From Ophiura sarsii (lineage: Eukaryota > Echinodermata > Ophiuroidea > Amphilepidida > Ophiuridae): DNA of 64,000 bases. The notes under the pieces are model-generated. The model had not been told where the DNA came from, made no database searches, and saw only the letters and a program-made list of their open reading frames with translations. The stretch is from NCBI GenBank assembly GCA_035610835.1, contig CM069446.1, forward strand, positions 70,913,062 to 70,977,061. The letters run 5' to 3'. Positions 58,453 through 64,000 of the stretch are shown here, piece after piece; the first letter of the stretch is position 1, and each line of letters begins with the position of its first letter. Both the position numbers and the translations under genes were made by a program.

Positions 58453-61400
58453 ACTGAAATAATAATGTATAATTTTTGAAGATATTTTGGCCATCGATAG
58501 ATAGATAGCCCATGGATGTACATAGCGGGAGCATTCGGTTGTTCAATCACATCACATACAGGGCATAACAAGATTAGACAAGCTAACACCGGCCTGATCA
58601 GGAAAATGATTTGTTTCTGATAACTGTGTCTTAAGTTTTATAATATAATCTTAAATTTAATTACTAAATCTCAATTAATGACTGTTCATACGTAAAGTGA
58701 TAACTATATAAAAGAGGGTAGAAAATGGTGATTTGTGAATGTCTGCGGGAGAAAAAATATAACTCAAAATCTGGAGTTTCAGGAGATTTAGACGAAACAG
58801 GTATGTATTAATAACAATATGGCCAAAGAAATAATCTGGATAGTTCATTGATGCATTTTGGTGTTTCGGCAGTCAGGAAACCTGCGTTTGGGACAAGTCA
58901 GCAACCAAGCATTAAGATACATAGAAAAAAGGCCTACCTATATATATCTCCAACCCCTAACTCACTCACTACAAGTAGCACCACCAGCGCTCAGACTTCT
59001 GCAAAACACAATCCGTGTAACTCGAAAACAAGATCCCCATCCTTTGACCGACTAGTTTGATAAAAAGCTATATACTATTTCTGGACTAGTAACAGTAGAA
59101 GTTTTGATACTAGTAAGAGTAGTTAGTTCTGATGTATTGTTAAAAGTGTGGAAACAAGGTAGTGATTTTGAAATTGAATCTCGGGCTGGCCATTTCTTAA
59201 TACCTCCCCTCAATGTATGCGCCCTTATTGAATGGTCTCACCGACCTGTCCATCAACCCGGGTCCAGGACAGGTGCCATTCACTCATAACACACACACAT
59301 TGGCTATCGATTAATAAGCTAAGTCTATTGCCCTTGGGCTATTGTTTCGTACATACTCCCTCCCCCCTTCATCCCCTTGGCAGTGATGGTGAGTGGAAAC
59401 CGACCGCTTTTGGCTAGGTCACTACTGCGGGTCATTGCAGCCACCATGAAGTTGGCTTTCTCTTCCTGAAGAGGTTGAACTTGTACCCTCCTCCATGCCC
59501 TCCCTCATATCTTTCCCATCTGTATTTAGCGCTGCTTTTATGTAAATAAGGTGGTCTTCAACCATTGCTTATACTTATACTTATAATGCTATATTAAAAA
59601 AAAATTGTCTCAAAGCTCTTCAGTTTTTCATAACCTAATGCGGAATGCGTTTTTTTAAATTTTGTTAAACTTTTTTTTTATAAATATAAAATATTGAAAT
59701 CCTTGTAAAAGTGACATTTTGTATTTAAAATGATGTGATCAATGAAAATCTGACAAATCGGTGAAACTTTGGGATTTTTTTATTTTATTTTTTTGGAAAT
59801 ATTTTTTACAATTTTTTTAAACATTTTTTTCTCCTAACGCGCACCAATTAACTAACGCGCGGGAGCTTTGAAACAAAAGATTTTTTTAATATAGCCTAAG
59901 TGTCCTTCTGATTGTTCTAAGCCTTTTAGACCCCCATATGTCACTACAGGTCATTGCAGCTCCTGTGAAGCGCGGAGTGCTATTGTGAGAATATCAACAT
60001 TTGCGCAAGTACATTGTTTTTTCTAATTTTTCGAGGAAACAAAGCATATGCATGCAATGCACGAGACAATATTAATACAAATTTGCAATTTTGGACATAC
60101 TTTACTCTCTTTAGTTAATAAAATTTCGGGGGTGACTGTTGAATTTGACAGACATTCATGGAAACTGATGCTAGACTTTAATCAAGTCCACGACGAATAA
60201 AGCGTAACTACACTATTTAAGCAAGATTTGTATCTAGTCTAGGAAGTATGTTGCACCGCACAATTGCGCCATCATTTCAAACAAATAAAAACATGTTCAA
60301 TGAATTTTATAACACCTACACTACAGTAAAAATTGGTGAATAACAACATCCTGTGCGGCGTAAACAATGAATCGGAAGATACTGCATAGTGGTGTAGTTA
60401 GACATTTTCAATGCGCTCCACATATTTTACTTCCCTGCTTTCCCATTCGTTCGTATCAACTAGTGTGGGAATTGACATCAGTACACTTGTATAGCGGGCA
60501 AAACGTCGGGTCCTTGAGTTGACATACTCACGCAATACTATCCAATGCAATAATAGGCAATATAGCGTGGTATGTCACATTCAAAACTGCCAGTGCCAAT
60601 AGCTTACTTAATGAATTAACCTTTACTTATTATTCAAGGTGCGATTGTCAAGCATTGTGCAAAGTTGTGCAAAGTGCAAAATGAAAAAGAATGAAAAAAA
60701 GAAACAAACAAACTTTACTATACAATCACACCATGCATTGCAAAATGGGATGATCGTGTATGTAATTAATCAGAATATTTGATAAGTGCGGGTTATTCAG
60801 TCCCTTCATGCAACAAGGCTGATCTCCACTCCAGTGTCATTTCCTATAGTCGCCGTCATATCACAATGCGTCGGACAAAATTCGACCAAACTCTCGCGCT
60901 CGCGCGCATCAAGGGTGGAATTTTCGCAAATAATTGATTTGTCACATGTTGGGAAATACTTCCAGGTTTACGCCGCATATACGGTTGGTCAATTCAAAGT
61001 TTGTCCGAGGTACAGGGTATCCCAAACGTTTCAATATTTGTTATTGCTTTCAGAAACTTTTGGGACACCCTGTATTATGACAGCAACTATAGAGTCATCC
61101 AATGAAACTTCAATTCTCAATGTACATATTTCCCAAGATGACAGAAGGAAGTAAATCATTAGGGGACCATGTATGAGATGCAACTTTTTGCCCAGTGTAA
61201 TTATGTGACAGAGTGTGGCATATGCTTCAAAACATACCGTGACAAAAGGAAGTATGTTATTAGGGAATCATGTGTGAGATACAACGTTTTTGACTGTGGA
61301 TAAAGTGCAACTAAAGATTGCTATGCAACACACACATGAAATGGATGGAAGAGAATGATGGTGCAGTGAATAGAAATGTTGTCAACATATTATGCTACCA

Positions 61401-62287
61401 GGTTTTAAGGTTAGGCTTTCAGCCTTAAGGGTTTTAAGGTTCATGATTTTAGGGGTTTTATGTCGTTTCTCAAAACTTTTAGCATTCCAGTAGCATGACA
61501 TATTGATGGAATCTCAGGTTTTGTGATGCAAGTGATTGGATGAAATAAGGCAAAGTGAAGTATGTCTCTATAAATAGGCCCTTGCCCTGACGGATGTCAA
61601 ATAATTTATCTATGCCTACCCCTGATTGATGTAAAATTACTCCTACATGTACTTCTTTTAATAATGTAGATATTGTATGAGCTAGATATAGATAGCAAAT
61701 GGCAAGAACTAATTGTTTCGTGTGTTCAAATGGGTGTCTAAATATTTGAGGAAAAAACTGTTCAAAATAATGAATTTCACTCAAACTGGTGGACTATAAA
61801 ATAGCACAATTTCAATATTTCCAAACATTTCATATATGAATAGGTGTCACAATTAAGGGTAAGGTGTGAAGTGAAACTCTAGTTAACTAAGGAAATTCTT
61901 TTTTAGAAGGAGGGTCTTAACTGGAACAAATCCCTAATTACCTTTATTGTAAGTGAGCCAAAAGGAACTCCCCCCCCCCCCCCCCCCCCCTTCCCCACCC
62001 CAGGAAAAAAGAATATGGAAAATGATGAATGGAGAGAAAAAATGATGGAAAAAAAACACTCGTTCATTCGTTCGATCAACTTACAACTATTCATGTTGTG
62101 TCTGCTATGCCTGTGGGAACTGTGACTGTCTGTCCGATGTCTTGACCCTAACCCAGGTTATAGAGGTCACATGCAAAGAATCAAAGCATATGATTGGTTA
62201 ACAACACAGAAAGGTTAAACTTAGGTCACAGGTTAACTGGTTGACATTAATACACATATTGCAAAATAATACAGAAAATCATATATA
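58453..62287. other. Unassigned DNA, short open frames without recognisable products
   Basis: Contains a possible retroposon tail at about 59200-59590 ending in TTATAC repeats, an ~35-bp phrase shared by 59418 and 59945 (TCACTAC..GGTCATTGCAGC), a tiny palindrome at 61012-61076 and a 21-C run (61970-61990). Open frames such as 58848-59060 and 60786-61154 show no family I recognise. Confidence 0.5.
61012..61076. mobile_element. Minimal mariner-like palindrome (ACAGGGTATCCC)
   Basis: TACAGGGTATCCCAAACGTT and its inverse (..CTTTTGGGACACCCTGTA) are only about 20 bp apart. The ends match the common ACAGGGTGTCCCAAAA mariner-type terminus, flanked by TA. Confidence 0.75.
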
Positions 62288-62289
62288 TA

Positions 62290-62807
62290 AACTGCTCAAA
62301 AAAAGTTTGGAATATTTGTTCAAGCACAAGATTTTCAAATATCGCAGGATATGTTCATTAAGTGTTATATATCCATGTAAAGCTGATGTGGTCATCTTTA
62401 CAATGATACCAAATTTGAAGCAATCCCTTGCTCCAGTGATCAGCTACTTGTGTGAGAACATGGAGAGGTCACAATCTGAAAGTGCCAAAATCAACACTAT
62501 TTTATGCTTAAAAATCAATAGATCATCACACTACACTGTAGTGGTCAATGTAACACTTCATTGAACAGACGACAAAGATAGTCTTTTGAGCACAAAATAG
62601 CGTTGATTTTGGCACATCCAGATTGTGATCTCCCCATGTTCTCAAGCAGGTAGCTGAGCACTGGAGCATGGGATTGCTTCAAATTTGGTATCATTGTAAA
62701 GATGAACACATCAGCTTTACATGGATATATAACACTTAATGAACATATCCCGCGATATTTGAAAATCCTGTGCTTGAAAAAATATTCCAAACTTTTTTTG
62801 AGCAGTT
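62290..62807. mobile_element. Large foldback element, AACTGCTCAAAAAAA termini
   Basis: Arms 62288-62514 and 62583-62809 are near-perfect inverses around a ~68-bp centre, and TA marks both ends. The AACTGCTCAAAAAAA terminus resembles Tc1/mariner-type ends. Because the arms mirror each other, both strands show almost the same ~80-residue open frame (for example ICSLSVIYPCKADV); it appears twice for structural reasons and is not evidence of a gene. Confidence 0.92.
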
Positions 62808-62809
62808 TA

Positions 62810-63976
62810 TTACAAACTTCAATAGAAATCATACAAATAAACTAGGTGAAAAATGTAATACAATTTTTTGAAAATAGAACTTTGATAGCATGCAGCAATA
62901 CATTGAGCAAGCAAAAGAAATGGCATATTGATCAGACAGAATTTTCTCTTTGAAAGTAAGAGTTCTCCATTTGTGTACTTTCTACATCAAAACTGAAAAT
63001 GGAAAACCTGGACAATTTCTCTTCAAAAAGAGAGGAACCTCCTTGTACGTATATAACTAAAAATTACAAAGATTTTGGAAGACACCTTAGATCGTTAAAA
63101 ATTCTGAAAGGACAATTTTGTTCTGGAATTTAAGATGTAAGGGGTTTTTTTAACAGTAAAAGTTGTAAATAAATTCAATTTACAAAATTAGGATATGAAC
63201 GACAACTTCACAAATTTTGCCTGATGAATTCAAGTTAATATACAAATGGCCTGTCCTGGTCTTGTAGAAACCCAATTAGTTTGAGAGAGGGCAGCATTCC
63301 AGTTTTAGCATAAGAGGCCCACCTACCTATCAGTGGGAGGTGCACCGATACCTATACCTGCACCAAAACAATCTACAGTTTCGGGGAGGGGGTCCAATAA
63401 ATGGATTCACAATACCCAAAACAGTATTGCTACACTACTCAATAAGAAGCCCATTTGTGATTCAATTGGGAAAGACGTCGATTGGTCTGGTCTGGTTTCA
63501 TTTTTGTTGATTTTGACTGCTTTTCGAGGAGTCGTGCCATTTTGTATGGGTCTACTTCACAATCATGTAATGAACAACTTTCTATTAAACAAAATAATTC
63601 AAAATAAATATGGGCACTACTTAACAGTATTTGTTAGGCTACTTTTACAAGAAATTTAACACAAATATTGGGTTAATTTTCAGTAACTTATGTCACCTTT
63701 CAATGTTAGATTGGGCCACTTTCAACAATAATTGGGCTCCTAGTGCGCTGCCAAACCTTTGGGCAACAATGCTCACACCCAGAAATCAACCCAGCCGTGT
63801 TTTAGCACAGTTTCTGATCTCCCACCACGTGTATAAAGAAATCCAATCCTGAAAACTAGATTATGTTTAACCTATTGGGGTCAGAGGTCATGGTATCATG
63901 CCCTCTAGAGGTGAGACAATGACAGCAAACCATCTGTCACCGAGATAGTCTGCCTAGCTCATCCAACACTTTTGTT
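62810..63976. other. Unassigned AT-rich DNA to the window end
   Basis: No exon, RNA gene or complete repeat recognised. Open frames at 63333-63659 and 63631-63852 lack supporting features. Confidence 0.45.
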
Positions 63977-63978
63977 TA

Positions 63979-64000
63979 CTGTAAAAGCCAATATTTTCGC
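63979..64000. mobile_element. CTGTAAAAG-type MITE, cut by window end
   Basis: CTGTAAAAGCCAATATTTTC directly after TA matches the left terminus of the family; the rest lies outside the window. Confidence 0.75.

Noticed and set aside
62241..62832. Pair of conserved proteins on opposite strands (107 and 95 residues)
   Set aside because: They are the two arms of one foldback element read in mirror image.
1..64000. DIX, PDZ or DEP domain exons of Dvl
   Set aside because: Looked for on the minus strand by eye on both sides of the recognised exons; no convincing match, though short exons could be missed.

Overview
The window is AT-rich, intron-like eukaryotic DNA, dense in short non-autonomous transposons and almost free of coding sequence. 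Homopolymer runs, several terminal-inverted-repeat (TIR) element families, an intronic minisatellite, a LINE fragment and one 100-bp assembly gap (18139-18238) point to a draft scaffold from a metazoan. The repeat style (TA-flanked CTGTAAAAG elements, GACCGACC-type elements, a LINE whose C-terminus carries SFLPRT..DWN.LP) suggests a marine invertebrate, possibly a deuterostome such as an echinoderm, hemichordate or cephalochordate. That taxonomic guess is inference only.

The only cellular gene I can support is on the minus strand: two adjacent internal exons of a Dishevelled (Dvl/Dsh) gene, at 28354..28234 and 24556..24463. They are joined by a 3.7-kb intron with matching phase. Together they encode the Ser-rich and basic linker that lies between the DIX and PDZ domains. 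The DIX exons should lie at higher coordinates and the PDZ, DEP and C-terminal exons at lower coordinates; I could not find either set here. Most of the window is therefore probably Dvl intron, subject to the scaffold order across the gap.

Layout: 1-1920 is a ~347-bp tandem repeat. 1921-2760 is pyrimidine-rich. 2761-4312 is unassigned. 4313-17879 is segmental-duplication copy A. The gap follows. 18239-22150 holds a long foldback element, a short hairpin and a LINE-like 3' tail. 22160-24404 is a 47-bp minisatellite of about 48 units, ending about 55 bp past a Dvl splice donor. 24463-28354 holds the two exons and a repeat-filled intron. 28355-31904 is mostly unassigned with a few small elements. 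31905-47769 is copy B of the duplication, in direct orientation. 47770-64000 is unassigned DNA with further TIR elements, a truncated LINE ORF, a triplicated ~340-bp block and a second large foldback.

The most informative structure is the A/B pair. The two copies are collinear and close in sequence but differ by many clean element insertions, often with an intact empty site in the other copy. This fixes the ends and target-site duplications of several families: ATAT, TTAA, TA, 8-bp hAT-type and a 6-bp one. Two cases are reciprocal, so several families moved after the copies separated. Whether A and B are a real duplication or a misplaced divergent haplotype cannot be settled from the sequence alone; their unlike flanks favour a real duplication.
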